A stretch of DNA of 64,000 nt from Aurantimonas sp965217685 (GTDB taxonomy: Bacteria; Pseudomonadota; Alphaproteobacteria; Rhizobiales; Rhizobiaceae). The stretch's first letter is position 1. Every line of letters starts with the position of its first letter. Of the stretch, positions 25,884 to 35,247 are shown one piece after another. The DNA is taken from NCBI GenBank assembly GCA_965217685.1, contig CBDCIZ010000003.1, forward strand, positions 2,604,001 to 2,668,000. Direction: 5' to 3'. The notes beneath the pieces were generated by a model. That model ran no database searches. It was not told where the DNA came from and saw only the letters and a list, made by a program, of their open reading frames with translations. The translations under genes and the position numbers were made by a program.

Positions 25884-26227
25884 CGTCAAATCGTCCCATT
25901 TTTGGCGGTGCCGGGTCGCCGCCTTCGACGACGGCTACGGGGTGTCGTAGCGAAGCAATTCACCGGGGAAGGGCGATGCGCACGACACGCTACAGGCGCA
26001 GCGATCAAACCTTCGCTTCGATCATTTTTTACGAAGACTTCGTTTAAAAATGTTTATTGCGCCAGACGAACGCGTTCGCAAACAAGCAAATGTCGGGTCG
26101 ATGACAGAAGTGTTACGCGCCGGGCCGGTTGCACTCATCGTCGCCCGTTTACGAAGAGACCGCGCCTCCTTTTCAGGAGACGCGGCATCGACGGCGTTTT
26201 TCGATTGAACGTTTGGAACGGATGCGG
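25884..26227. other. Intergenic region between mcp and cheA
   Basis: 344 nt with no supported gene. The A/T-rich part near 26020-26070 may carry a cheA promoter, so mcp and cheA need not share one transcript. A small inverted repeat acgaag-a-cttcgt is seen near 26031. Confidence 0.5.
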
Positions 26228-28189
26228 TCAGAATTCTTCCCAGCTCTCCCTATCGGCTGCGGCATTCGCGACCGGCGCTGCGCCGCTGCGCCCGACCGTT
26301 CGAAGCTGCGTTGTCGTGTTGCGCGTCTCGACCTGCGATACGGATCGTTTTGCGACAAGCGAAGGTCGGCCGGCGCGGGGCGCCTTAGGCACTGCTCGCA
26401 CATCCTGCACGAGAGAGCCGGTCATCCGGAAGATGCTCATCTTCTCGAAGAGGGTGGCGGTATCCCCCATGAGGGTCTGAGCTGCAGCCGTCGTCTGCTC
26501 GACCATGGCGGCATTTTGCTGCGTGACTTTGTCCATCTGGTCCGCTGCCGTCGAGACTTCGAACAGGCTGGTGGCCTGTTCGCTGGCACTCTTGGCGATC
26601 GTGGCGACAAGGACAGACATTTCCGCGACACGTTCGACGATTTCACTGAGCGACTGGCCTGACGCGGAGACCAGCGTCACGCCCTCTTCGACCTGGGTGC
26701 CCGACAGAGAGATCAGCTCCTTGATCTCCTTGGCGGCATCGGCCGAACGCTGGGCGAGGCCACGAACCTCCTGGGCGACGACGGCGAAGCCGCGTCCCGC
26801 ATCGCCGGCTCGTGCCGCCTCGACGCCGGCGTTGAGCGCGAGAAGATTGGTCTGGAAGGCGATTTCGTCGATGACGCCGATGATCCGGCTGATCTTTTGC
26901 GAGGACTGCTCGATCTTCTGCATCGCAATGACAGCGCGACCGACCACCTCGCCACCCTTTTCGGCCTGCCGATGGGTGCTGTTGGCAACGCCCTGAGCGT
27001 TGCCTGCGCCGACGGATGTTTCCTGTACCGCATTGGTGACTTCGCCGAGCGCGGCGACCGTCTCTTCTAGGTTCGCCGCCTGTTCCTCGGTGCGCTGCGA
27101 CAGATCGTTCGCCGCGGTCGTGATCTCCGCCAGACCGGTCTGGATCGAGCCGACAAGGGACACGACGCCGAGCATCGTTTCCTCGAGGGTCTCGACGGTT
27201 TGATTGAAGCGCGTGCGGATACCTTCGTACTCGTCGGCAAAAGGCTTTTCGAGCCGCACCGTCAGGTCGCCGCCGGAAAGCGCGTCGAAGCCTCGCGTCA
27301 CCTCGTCCGTGAAATGCTTGTGCTCTTGATGATAGATCGCATCCTCACGCTTCTTTTCGTCCGCGTTGCGGAGCGCTTCGGCTTTCGCCGCGTCGCTGAC
27401 AACGGTCAGCTGGTCGTGTTCTATGGTCGCCTTTCGGAAGGCTTCCAATGTCGTCGCCATCTCGCCGATCTCGTCATTGCGTCCGAGAGCGAGAATTTCG
27501 ACGGTCGTGTCGCCCCGGGCCAGCGCCTGCATGGCGACGACCATCGCGTTGACGGGCCGCGATATGCTGCGGGCCAACGGCAAGGCGATAAGGATCAGCA
27601 GGCCGACGAGAGGAAGGGTCCAATAGAGCGAAGCGAGGGTGGCACTCCAGAACAGCGCCTGAACGTCGTTCGTGTAGAGGCCCGTTCCCAACACCCAGTT
27701 CCAGCCCGGCACCATCTCGGAATAGCTGAGTTTCGGCTCGGGGCCCTGCCCAGGTTTGCGTTCCCACAAATAGGAGGTAACGCCGCCGCCCTTCACGGCC
27801 TGGTCCACGATGTGCTGGATCATGGCAAACCCGTTGGCGTCTTTTTGTTCCAACATGTTGCTGCCGATGATAGCGCTGTTTGCATTGACCAGCATCTTGC
27901 CCTCTGTATTGAGAACGAAGACGTATTCGTTGCCGGCGTAACGGATCGCGCTGAGCATCTCCAGCGCCCGCTGCTTTGCCATGCTTTGCGAAACCGGGTC
28001 GTCGGCCGCCGAGCTCTTGATTTGATTGACGATAGAAGTGGCCGTGTCGATCTGGTTCCTCAACAGCGTTTCACTTTGATTGTAAATGATGCCGTCGAGT
28101 TTGACCAAAAGGACGGTCGTCACGATGACGGACATGACGACGGCAGACACAATAAGAACAGCCAGCTTTCGGCCAATCGAGAAACGCAT
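26228..28189 (-). CDS. Methyl-accepting chemotaxis protein with Cache-type sensor
   Basis: Transmembrane receptor of about 653 aa. TM1 at about residues 8-30; a periplasmic single-Cache-type domain at about 35-180 (AGNEYVFVLNTEGKML, then VPGWNWVLGTGLYTNDV); TM2 at about 181-205; HAMP (SISRPVNAMVVAMQALARGD); then the signalling hairpin with EIAFQTNLLALNAGVEAARA. The C-terminus is ESWEEF, resembling the NWETF-type pentapeptide that tethers CheR and CheB. The ligand is unknown; related Cache domains bind small carboxylates or amines. The ATG at 28189 was chosen over a TTG 10 codons upstream. Confidence 0.93.
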   Translation of the reverse strand: MRFSIGRKLAVLIVSAVVMSVIVTTVLLVKLDGIIYNQSETLLRNQIDTATSIVNQIKSSAADDPVSQSMAKQRALEMLSAIRYAGNEYVFVLNTEGKMLVNANSAIIGSNMLEQKDANGFAMIQHIVDQAVKGGGVTSYLWERKPGQGPEPKLSYSEMVPGWNWVLGTGLYTNDVQALFWSATLASLYWTLPLVGLLILIALPLARSISRPVNAMVVAMQALARGDTTVEILALGRNDEIGEMATTLEAFRKATIEHDQLTVVSDAAKAEALRNADEKKREDAIYHQEHKHFTDEVTRGFDALSGGDLTVRLEKPFADEYEGIRTRFNQTVETLEETMLGVVSLVGSIQTGLAEITTAANDLSQRTEEQAANLEETVAALGEVTNAVQETSVGAGNAQGVANSTHRQAEKGGEVVGRAVIAMQKIEQSSQKISRIIGVIDEIAFQTNLLALNAGVEAARAGDAGRGFAVVAQEVRGLAQRSADAAKEIKELISLSGTQVEEGVTLVSASGQSLSEIVERVAEMSVLVATIAKSASEQATSLFEVSTAADQMDKVTQQNAAMVEQTTAAAQTLMGDTATLFEKMSIFRMTGSLVQDVRAVPKAPRAGRPSLVAKRSVSQVETRNTTTQLRTVGRSGAAPVANAAADRESWEEF

Positions 28190-28733
28190 TGGAGGAAGTC
28201 CCAGATTAATCGTGATCAAGGGATCTTCGCATATAATGTTTAAACAACAGTTAGATTTCTACCCTTTTCATCAAATTGCCACGATCTCGCTGATCGGCCG
28301 GCCACCGAAGTCGTTCGAGGCAAATCGCGTCTATTTGCGTCCATCGCGCTCCTTCTCGGTGTGACCCGCATCGCTCGCCGCGGCCTTCGATAAAATTCCA
28401 TCTACGGTTAGGGCAATCCGCGTTGGACCCATCCGAGCATTTCCAGGCAAGCGAAGAGAGGCATTGATCCAATCGCGATGAAGAAGTCCAGACAACGAAA
28501 GGTAAGGTCTGGACAGGCTTCATTCGGAACGAATAACGAACATTGCCGCGAGAATATCGAAAAGCTGGATTTTAAGGTTTTGTTAACGAAAAAAATTCGT
28601 GAGTCGGATTCGATACTTAGCGCTGTTCGACATCAGCGTGGTTAACGAACCACTAAATTTCAGGATAGGCGTCAGACTCAGGTCAGGTTAACTCTCTGGC
28701 CATAGGGAAACGGCGGGCCAAAGGGGTTTTGAA
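28190..28733. promoter_or_regulatory. Divergent promoter region of mcp and ftcR
   Basis: 544 nt without a supported gene. It must drive mcp leftward and ftcR rightward. The right half (28550-28690) is A/T-rich and holds the CtrA-like box listed separately. A weaker box, TTAA-N7-TTAG, is at 28240-28254, about 50 nt upstream of mcp. Confidence 0.6.
28572..28587 (+). promoter_or_regulatory. CtrA-like box upstream of ftcR
   Basis: TTAA-ggttttg-TTAAC matches the CtrA consensus TTAA-N7-TTAAC exactly, 146 nt before the ftcR ATG. A degenerate second copy (TTAA-N7-CTAA) lies at 28642-28656. Binding is inferred from the motif. Confidence 0.55.
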
Positions 28734-29405
28734 ATGATCGTTGTCGTTGATAATCGCGAACTCGTAACAGACGGATATCAGTCGCTTTTTTCGCGTGAGG
28801 GCGTGTCGGCAGCGGGTTTCCAAGCCGACGAGTTTCGCGACTGGGTCGAGACGGCATCCGAGGCCGATCTGTCGGCGGTCGAGGCTTTTCTGCTCGGCGA
28901 TTTCGATGACCGCAAGCTTTGCCCGCGGCTGATCCGCTCGCGGTCCAAGGCACCGATGATCGCCCTTTCGGAAGGACGCAATCTCGACGGAACGCTTGAT
29001 CTTTTTGCTGCCGGCGTCGACGACGTCGTTTCAAAACCGGTCCATGTCAAAGAGATCCTCGCCCGCGTCGGCGCCATTCGCCGCCGCGAGGGTCTTGAGG
29101 ATGCCCGCACCGAAGTCGGCGAGATCTGCGTTTATCACGATGGCCGCGATGCAGACGTGGCAGGAAAGTCGCTGCAGCTGCCGCGTCGCGAGCGTCGGAT
29201 CCTTGAATATCTGGTCGCCAACCGGGGCCGGCGGGTTTCCAAGCAGCAGCTCTTCTGCGCGATTTATGGAATTTTCGACGAGAACGTCGAAGAGAACGTC
29301 ATCGAGAGCCACATCTCGAAATTGCGCAAGAAGCTCAAGATGCGCCTCGGCTACGATCCGGTCTCCTCGAAGCGTTACCTCGGTTATGGGATCGGCGTCG
29401 AGTAA
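28734..29405 (+). CDS. ftcR: Flagellar transcriptional regulator FtcR/Rem (OmpR-family)
   Basis: 223-aa two-domain regulator: an N-terminal receiver-like domain (MIVVVDNRELVTDGYQSLF) and a C-terminal winged helix (LPRRERRILEYLVANRGRRV, NVIESHISKLRKKLKMRLG). It matches S. meliloti Rem and Brucella FtcR, activators of flagellar genes. The receiver is atypical: only one acidic residue (VVD) where two are usual, so activity may not depend on phosphorylation. It stands directly before the flgE operon. A strong hairpin follows, so it is its own unit. Start ATG supported by the family N-terminus. Confidence 0.93.
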   Translation: MIVVVDNRELVTDGYQSLFSREGVSAAGFQADEFRDWVETASEADLSAVEAFLLGDFDDRKLCPRLIRSRSKAPMIALSEGRNLDGTLDLFAAGVDDVVSKPVHVKEILARVGAIRRREGLEDARTEVGEICVYHDGRDADVAGKSLQLPRRERRILEYLVANRGRRVSKQQLFCAIYGIFDENVEENVIESHISKLRKKLKMRLGYDPVSSKRYLGYGIGVE

Positions 29406-29435
29406 TTACTGCCAATAAAGTTCGGGGGAAAATTG

Positions 29436-29480
29436 CATCCGGCGCTCGATGGGGATCGAGCGCCGGATGTTTCGTTTCGT
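29436..29480 (+). terminator. Intrinsic terminator after ftcR
   Basis: Perfect 15-bp stem: catccggcgctcgat (29436-29450) and atcgagcgccggatg (29455-29469), loop gggg, then tttcgtttcgt. It lies 31 nt after the ftcR stop and should separate ftcR from the flgE operon. Confidence 0.85.
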
Positions 29481-29742
29481 GAAGCGATGGGCCGGTCGTG
29501 GTGGGCGTGTGGTTTGCGATGGACGTTTCGTAGAAAGTCCGAAGCTGCGTCGTTTCGTCGGGACGGGGATGCGCGATCGATGCGTTCGGGATAATTTCGG
29601 CTGTGCGCTTGAGCGCAATTTACGGTTGCGGGTTCGGGCGTGCCGTCGAAACCTGCAATTGTCGAGCACCAAGGTTCGCGCGATTGATCGCCTCATGCCG
29701 GGAGGAAAGCTTTCTTCAAGAAATACTTCAAGAATGAAATCG

Positions 29743-29758
29743 TTAAATTAGAATTAAC
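29743..29758 (+). promoter_or_regulatory. CtrA-like box upstream of flgE
   Basis: TTAA-attagaa-TTAAC matches TTAA-N7-TTAAC exactly, 138 nt before the flgE ATG, inside an A/T-rich promoter region (29700-29820). Inference from motif. Confidence 0.55.
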
Positions 29759-29896
29759 AGAATACGATAATCTATCGACGCATAACAATTAATTTGTATT
29801 CTATAAAACAATTTGGAAATCCCGGTTTCAACAGGTCGAGGCAAGCTTGGTTCACTAATTCTTTCGACCAACACCGGTCTCAAGGAGTTCGTGAAA

Positions 29897-31102
29897 ATGA
29901 GTGTCAACGGCGTCTTCAGGACGAGCGTTTCGGGCATGAACGCCCAGGCGAGCCGTCTATCGGTGGTTTCGGAAAACGTGGCCAACGCCAGTACCGACGG
30001 TTACAAGCGCAGCTCGACCGAGTTTTCGTCGCTGATCCTTGCCAATTCGGGCAACGACTACAACTCCGGCACGGTCAACACGCAGGTTCGCCATCTGATC
30101 AGCCAGCAGGGGAGCATCTCGGCAAGCTCCTCGGCCAGCGATCTGGCGATCCAAGGTGACGGTTTCTTTGTCGTTCAGGACAATGGCGGGCGCGACTATT
30201 ATACCCGGGCCGGTTCTTTCGTTCAGAAGACCGATCCCGACACCAACGAGACCAATCTCGTCAACGCGGCGGGCTATCGCTTGACCGGCACTTCGCTGAC
30301 GACCGGCGCGACCGAGGCGATCGAGCTTCCGGTGGGCCAATTGGTCGCGCCGAAGTCTTCGACGACGGCGAGCCTCAACGTCCAGCTTCCGAGCGAGGAG
30401 GTGGCAAACGGCACGACGGCCGCCAAGCGGCTGACGTTCAATGTCTTCGACAAGCTCGGCGCGCAGCATACGGTCGACGTGACCCTGACGAAGACGGCCG
30501 ATAATACGTGGAGCATGGCGGTCGCCGATCGCAATCCCGACGCGACTGCGGCAACGACGCCCGCTACGTTGCCGAATATCGATTTCACGCCAACGGCAGG
30601 CCAGGCGGCCGGAACGACCGCGGCAGGGGCAGGCGCTTTCACCCTGAACTATGCCGACGGCACATCCGTCGCGGTCAAGTTCGCTTCCCTTACCCAGTAT
30701 GCGTCCGACTTTAGTGCCAAGAGCAACGCCGACGGCAACCCAGCGGGTTCGATCAGCGACTTCAGCTACTCCGAAGACGGCAAGATCATGGGCATCATGG
30801 GGAGCGGCCAGCAGATTCCACTCTACCAGCTGAATGTCGCACGGTTCCAGAGTCCCGACCAGCTCACTTCGAGCACCGGCAACGTCTACAGTGTCAGCAA
30901 TTCGTCAGGCGATCCGGAAATCGGCACGCCGGGAAAGAACGGTTTCGGCTCCATCATTTCGAGCGCCACCGAACAGTCGAACGTCGATCTCGCCAACGAG
31001 CTGACGGACATGATCGAGTCGCAGCGCAGCTACAGCGCCAACTCGAAAGTGTTCCAGACCGGCTCGGAAATTCTCGACGTGCTGGTCAATCTGAAGCGCT
31101 GA
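29897..31102 (+). CDS. flgE: Flagellar hook protein FlgE
   Basis: Structural protein of the hook, 401 aa, secreted by the flagellar type III system. The N-terminal rod/hook motif SGMNAQASRLSVVSENVANA and the inner part (ASDLAIQGDGFFVVQDNGG) are diagnostic. The C-terminal helix (NVDLANELTDMIESQRSYSA) matches the family end. I placed the start at 29897, where AAGGAG lies 9 nt upstream. First gene of the hook/filament-junction operon and lying behind a CtrA-like box. Confidence 0.95.
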   Translation: MSVNGVFRTSVSGMNAQASRLSVVSENVANASTDGYKRSSTEFSSLILANSGNDYNSGTVNTQVRHLISQQGSISASSSASDLAIQGDGFFVVQDNGGRDYYTRAGSFVQKTDPDTNETNLVNAAGYRLTGTSLTTGATEAIELPVGQLVAPKSSTTASLNVQLPSEEVANGTTAAKRLTFNVFDKLGAQHTVDVTLTKTADNTWSMAVADRNPDATAATTPATLPNIDFTPTAGQAAGTTAAGAGAFTLNYADGTSVAVKFASLTQYASDFSAKSNADGNPAGSISDFSYSEDGKIMGIMGSGQQIPLYQLNVARFQSPDQLTSSTGNVYSVSNSSGDPEIGTPGKNGFGSIISSATEQSNVDLANELTDMIESQRSYSANSKVFQTGSEILDVLVNLKR

Positions 31103-31234
31103 TTGCGCCCAGGCGCCAGGCATCTCCTTTGGACGTGCAAAGGACGTGCCTCTTCATTCGCAGCATCGTGCCGCCCGAAAATCGGGTCATTTTTCGGCAG
31201 GATGCGGCAACGCCGCACCGGAGCGAACCGTCTC

Positions 31235-32707
31235 ATGTCTCTCATGTCCGCATTTTCCAACGCGCGTGCGTCGCTCTCGTCGACCTCGGCCCAGTCAGCC
31301 ATCGTCTCGCGCAACATCGCCAACGTCAACGATCCCTCGGCGACGCGAAAATACACCAATGCGATCACCACGCAGCTCGGCGGCGTGCAGGTGCTGGCAA
31401 CCGATCAGGCGGCCGACATCGCGCTCTTCGGTTCTGTGTTGTCGACGACGGCAACCCTCGGTAGCTCGCAGGCGCTGAAGGACGGGCTCGATCAGCTTCA
31501 AAACTATTTCGGCGACGTCGATTCCCCGTTTTCGCCGCCCGCGCGGTTGACCGCCCTCGGGTCGGCCCTGTCGCAATTTGCCATCTCGCCGGAAAACCAG
31601 CAGTTCGCTATTACGGCGGTCGACGCGGCGCGCGACATGGCCACGAGCCTGAACCGCGCGAGCGACGGTGTTCTGGCGGTCCGCCAGCAGGCCGACGACG
31701 ACCTCAAGGATTCCGCGTCGAAGATGACGGCGCTGCTGCAGAAATTCGAAAACCTGAACAAACAGGTGGTCGCCGGGACCGCGAAAGGCGCTGACGTCAG
31801 CGACGCCGTCGATAGCCGGAACGCGCTCGTCACGGAATTGTCGGGCTATGTGGGGCTCAACATCGCCATCCGTGCCAACAAGGACATGGTTCTTTCGACG
31901 GACTCGGGCGTCGTGCTCTTTGACAAGAGTGCCCGGAGTATCGAATACGTCGAGGATAACGGTCATTTCGGCGGTCAGATCAAGATCGACGGCATCGACG
32001 TCACAGGGCCGACGTCGCCGATGCCCGTCAAGACCGGTAGCCTGTACGGTCTCGTTACGCTTCGCGACAAAACCGCCACCACCTTGTCGGCGCAACTCGA
32101 CGAAATGGCCGTCGGACTCGTCGCCGCCTTTTCGGAGACGGCCGACAGCGGTGCGGATCAAAAGGCTTACGCCGGCCTGTTCACCGACAGCGCGGCTTCG
32201 GGTGTCGCCGTCGAAAATATCAACAAGGCAGGGCTGGCGGGTCGTCTGCGAATCGCCGCGAATGTCGACCAGACACAAGGCGGCAACCCGCAATCGCTGC
32301 GCGATGGCGCGATTTCCCATCCGGTCACCGATCCCGATCACGATCTATATGTCGACAACACTACTGGCGGCGTAGGCTTCGCTGACCGACTGAACGAGCT
32401 GAGCGCCAGGCTTGGGGCCAATCGTTCATTCGACGGAGCTCTCGGTGCGGGCGACAAGGGCTCGCTTTCGACCTACGCGTCGGCCGTCGGTGGCTGGCTG
32501 GCCGGGCAGCGATCGACCGCGACCACCGACACCGACTACGGCACCACCTTGCTGGCGCGTACCACCGAATCTCTTTCCAACAAGACCGGTATCAACATCG
32601 ACGACGAGATGACACGCCTCCTTGATCTGGAACGCTCCTACCAGGCCTCGAGCAAGCTGATTTCGACGATCGGCAGCATGCTCGACTCCCTTATCGCGGT
32701 CGTTTGA
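31235..32707 (+). CDS. flgK: Hook-filament junction protein FlgK (HAP1)
   Basis: 490-aa junction protein. The N-terminal helix SLMSAFSNARASLSSTSAQS then VSRNIANVNDP matches FlgK, and so does the C-terminus (DDEMTRLLDLERSYQASSKL). Start at the ATG of MSLMSAFSN, where family homology begins. Its 3' end is nearly contiguous with flgL. Shorter than E. coli FlgK (about 547 aa). Confidence 0.93.
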   Translation: MSLMSAFSNARASLSSTSAQSAIVSRNIANVNDPSATRKYTNAITTQLGGVQVLATDQAADIALFGSVLSTTATLGSSQALKDGLDQLQNYFGDVDSPFSPPARLTALGSALSQFAISPENQQFAITAVDAARDMATSLNRASDGVLAVRQQADDDLKDSASKMTALLQKFENLNKQVVAGTAKGADVSDAVDSRNALVTELSGYVGLNIAIRANKDMVLSTDSGVVLFDKSARSIEYVEDNGHFGGQIKIDGIDVTGPTSPMPVKTGSLYGLVTLRDKTATTLSAQLDEMAVGLVAAFSETADSGADQKAYAGLFTDSAASGVAVENINKAGLAGRLRIAANVDQTQGGNPQSLRDGAISHPVTDPDHDLYVDNTTGGVGFADRLNELSARLGANRSFDGALGAGDKGSLSTYASAVGGWLAGQRSTATTDTDYGTTLLARTTESLSNKTGINIDDEMTRLLDLERSYQASSKLISTIGSMLDSLIAVV

Positions 32708-32718
32708 GGTCAATCGCC

Positions 32719-33834
32719 TTGTCCAGCTTCATGGTCTCCTCCCTCTCGCGCTCGTCCGCCGCGCGGATCGCCGTTCAGCGCGCCCAGAACGATTTGACGG
32801 CCATATCCAAAGAGGTCACAACCGGACGACTCGCCGATGTCGGGCTGACCCTTGGAACGAGTACGAGCCGGTCCTACTCGTTGCGTGCCGAACTGGATCG
32901 CGTCAACAGCTTTGGTGTTTCCAACGGCCTCGTCGCGCAACGTTTCGACATGATGCAGACGGCGCTGACTTCAATCGGGACTGCCGGCGACGACTTGATG
33001 TCTTCGCTTCTGGCGAACGGCACGACGCAACCGGGCCTTTCGGCGACCGTCGATCAGGCAAAAGCCGCACTTCAACAAATGGCCTCGGCCCTCAATACCT
33101 CATCGGGCTCGCGCTTTCTGTTTTCGGGCGCGAGCAGCGATCAGGCCGCGGTCAGGTTCAAGTCGGCGACCGAGACGGACGCCAATGGTGACCCTGCGGC
33201 GGTCGGCGGATATGCCGATGGCTCCACCGCGGCCGCCGCTACGGCAGCCGTCTTCAATGCGACCTTCGGCACCTCGCAGACCGGCAACGGCGTTGCCAAC
33301 ATTACCGCTAGCCAGCTCAAGGCCTTCCTGACTGACGACAATGGTTTCGCCAAGTTGTTCACGGATCCCGCGCCGGGCGCGACCGGGGGATGGAGCAACT
33401 TTTCGACCGTCGGCAGCGCACCGGTCTACAACAGCATCGACACGAGCGCGCAGATCAACACCTCCTATTCCGCCGGCTCCGAAGCCTTTCGCAACATCGC
33501 CAAAGCTTACGTGATGCTGTCGGATCTCGGCGTCGAGGGGATGAGCGACGAATCGCGCAAGCTTCTCACAAGTCAGGCATCGGAGACTCTGGGCAAGGGG
33601 CTATCGCAGCTGACAGCGATGCGCGGCGAAATCGGTGCTTCACAGAAGAGGATCGACGACACCAGTGTCGAGTTGACCAGCCGTAGCAACGTCATCAAGG
33701 CGGCGATGAATTCCCTGGAGGGGGTCGATCCCTACGAAGCCTCCATTCGCGTCACCAATCTGACGACTCTGCTCGACACGTCCTATTCTGTCACCGCTCG
33801 GATCTCTCGGTTAAGCCTGCTGAACTACCTGTGA
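32719..33834 (+). CDS. flgL: Hook-filament junction protein FlgL (HAP3)
   Basis: 371-aa flagellin-like junction protein: N-terminal coiled-coil (ARIAVQRAQNDLTAISKEVTTG) and C-terminal helix ending in the ISRLSLLNYL tail typical of the family. I prefer the TTG at 32719, which has GAGGT 8 nt upstream and places SSFMVSSL at the N-terminus. A TTG at 32704 overlapping the flgK stop, or ATG at 32731, is possible. Confidence 0.9.
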   Translation: MSSFMVSSLSRSSAARIAVQRAQNDLTAISKEVTTGRLADVGLTLGTSTSRSYSLRAELDRVNSFGVSNGLVAQRFDMMQTALTSIGTAGDDLMSSLLANGTTQPGLSATVDQAKAALQQMASALNTSSGSRFLFSGASSDQAAVRFKSATETDANGDPAAVGGYADGSTAAAATAAVFNATFGTSQTGNGVANITASQLKAFLTDDNGFAKLFTDPAPGATGGWSNFSTVGSAPVYNSIDTSAQINTSYSAGSEAFRNIAKAYVMLSDLGVEGMSDESRKLLTSQASETLGKGLSQLTAMRGEIGASQKRIDDTSVELTSRSNVIKAAMNSLEGVDPYEASIRVTNLTTLLDTSYSVTARISRLSLLNYL

Positions 33835-33961
33835 CCATCGCGGCCCGCTCGACCGACGGTAAACCCTGAACGCCGCAGAAAGTGCCGCCTGCGTATCCAA
33901 CGGCGCTCGCCTCGACAAACGTTGCAGTTGAACCCGAAGACGACTGAAAAAAGGAATTAGA

Positions 33962-34309
33962 ATGTATCAATTCTCGTACGCGGAAGTGGCAGAGGACACC
34001 GCGGCGGACGCCCGCAACCGCGAGCATCAGGCGCTTTCGCACTCCATTGTGCTGCTCGAGAAGGCCGAGGCCAAGGGCACGCGTTCTCGCGAGGCCATCG
34101 AGGCGGTCTACACGATCCGCAGCATGTGGGCGATCCTGATCGAGGATCTCGCCGGTTCCGACAACGCTCTCCCTGAATCGCTGCGCGCCGAGCTGATTTC
34201 CATCGGTCTGTGGATCATGCGCGAGGCCGAGGCGATCCGCCTGGGCAAGTCGGACAATTTCAAGGGGATCATCGAAGTCTCTTCGATGATCCGCGACGGG
34301 CTCAACTGA
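33962..34309 (+). CDS. flaF: Flagellar biosynthesis regulator FlaF
   Basis: 115-aa cytoplasmic protein needed for flagellin secretion or expression in alphaproteobacteria. The N-terminus YQFSYAEVAEDTAADARNRE and the WAILIEDLAGSDNALPESLRAE region are the family pattern. Start ATG is supported by AAGGAA just upstream. Followed within 2 nt by flbT, the usual pair acting in opposite ways on flagellin. Confidence 0.93.
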   Translation: MYQFSYAEVAEDTAADARNREHQALSHSIVLLEKAEAKGTRSREAIEAVYTIRSMWAILIEDLAGSDNALPESLRAELISIGLWIMREAEAIRLGKSDNFKGIIEVSSMIRDGLN

Positions 34310-34311
34310 AG

Positions 34312-34833
34312 ATGTCGAGCCTCAGGATCACGTTGCGCGCCGGCGAGAGAATCTTCCTGAACGGGGCGGTTCTCAAGGTCGAGCGAAAGACGACACTCGA
34401 ATTCATGAACGACGTGACCTTTCTTCTGGAAAGCCACGTCATGCAGATCGAAGACGCCAAGACGCCGATGCGACAACTCTATTTCATCGTCCAGATGATG
34501 CTGATGGACCCCGCCGATCTCGAAAGGGTCAATGCGCAGTTCCAGGCCAGTCACCGGGCGATGATGCAGATCTACACCAATCGCAATACCCTCGACGGTC
34601 TGAACGACGTGGCGGAACTCGTCGCGGGCGATCGTCCCTTCGACGCCTTGAAGCGCATCCGCGCGATGATCCCTATGGACGACATGGATTCTTCGGGCCC
34701 TTACGTCACACTCGCTCGGCTGGCCCAGGCCGCGCGCCCTTCGGTAGCTCATGGCGCCAATCCGGGGGGCACGGTCAATCCGGGGGGCACGGTGGTGCAC
34801 CCGGCCCGGTTCGCCGTGGGAGGTGGACAATGA
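34312..34833 (+). CDS. flbT: Flagellin mRNA post-transcriptional regulator FlbT
   Basis: 173-aa protein known in Caulobacter to bind the flagellin leader and control its stability. Visible: LRITLRAGERIFLNGAVLKVE, then QLYFIVQMMLMDP. It starts 2 nt after flaF. Near its C-terminus an 18-bp tandem repeat gives NPGGTVNPGGTV, extending a disordered Pro/Gly tail beyond usual FlbT. Its last 4 nt overlap flgD. Confidence 0.92.
   Translation: MSSLRITLRAGERIFLNGAVLKVERKTTLEFMNDVTFLLESHVMQIEDAKTPMRQLYFIVQMMLMDPADLERVNAQFQASHRAMMQIYTNRNTLDGLNDVAELVAGDRPFDALKRIRAMIPMDDMDSSGPYVTLARLAQAARPSVAHGANPGGTVNPGGTVVHPARFAVGGGQ
34759..34794. repeat. 18-bp tandem repeat in the flbT tail
   Basis: Two adjacent copies of aatccggggggcacggt plus one base, the last base differing. 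They encode NPGGTV twice. The run of six G in each copy could be a slippage site. Confidence 0.85.
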
Positions 34834-35240
34834 GCGTTTCGGCCGTCGGTGCGACGGGCACCACCCAGGCAACAGCGAGTTCCGACACGACGAAGGCGTC
34901 CGCCAAGAACACCATCGATTACGATGCGTTCCTGAAGCTCCTGGTGGCGCAGTTGGCCAATCAGGACCCGTTGAATCCGACGGACTCGACCGAGTATGTC
35001 GCGCAATTCGCGACCTTCTCCGGCGTCGAGCAGTCGATCTCGACCAATAGAAAACTCGACTCCCTGATGACGGTTTCGGCGCTGACCCAGGCCAATTCGC
35101 TGATCGGCAGGACCGCGACTTCCGCCGACGGGACCCGATCGGGCCAGGTATCGGCGGTCGAGGTCGTCGATGGTGCTGCATACGCGATCCTGGCCGACGG
35201 CAGCAGCATATCGCTTGAATCGGGTACATCGGTAAAGTGA
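34830..35240 (+). CDS. flgD: Flagellar hook-capping protein FlgD
   Basis: 136-aa assembly cap for the hook. IDYDAFLKLLVAQLANQDPL and EYVAQFATFSGVEQSI are the conserved N-terminal core; the larger C-terminal domain of enteric FlgD is almost absent, as in other rhizobia. ATGA overlap with flbT. Confidence 0.94.
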   Translation: MSVSAVGATGTTQATASSDTTKASAKNTIDYDAFLKLLVAQLANQDPLNPTDSTEYVAQFATFSGVEQSISTNRKLDSLMTVSALTQANSLIGRTATSADGTRSGQVSAVEVVDGAAYAILADGSSISLESGTSVK

Positions 35241-35247
35241 GCAGAAC

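Larger units (their letters stand above)
29406..29896. other. Intergenic region between ftcR and flgE
   Basis: About 490 nt. It holds the ftcR terminator at the left and, from 29700, an A/T-rich promoter region for flgE with a CtrA-like box. No gene is supported in it. Confidence 0.6.
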
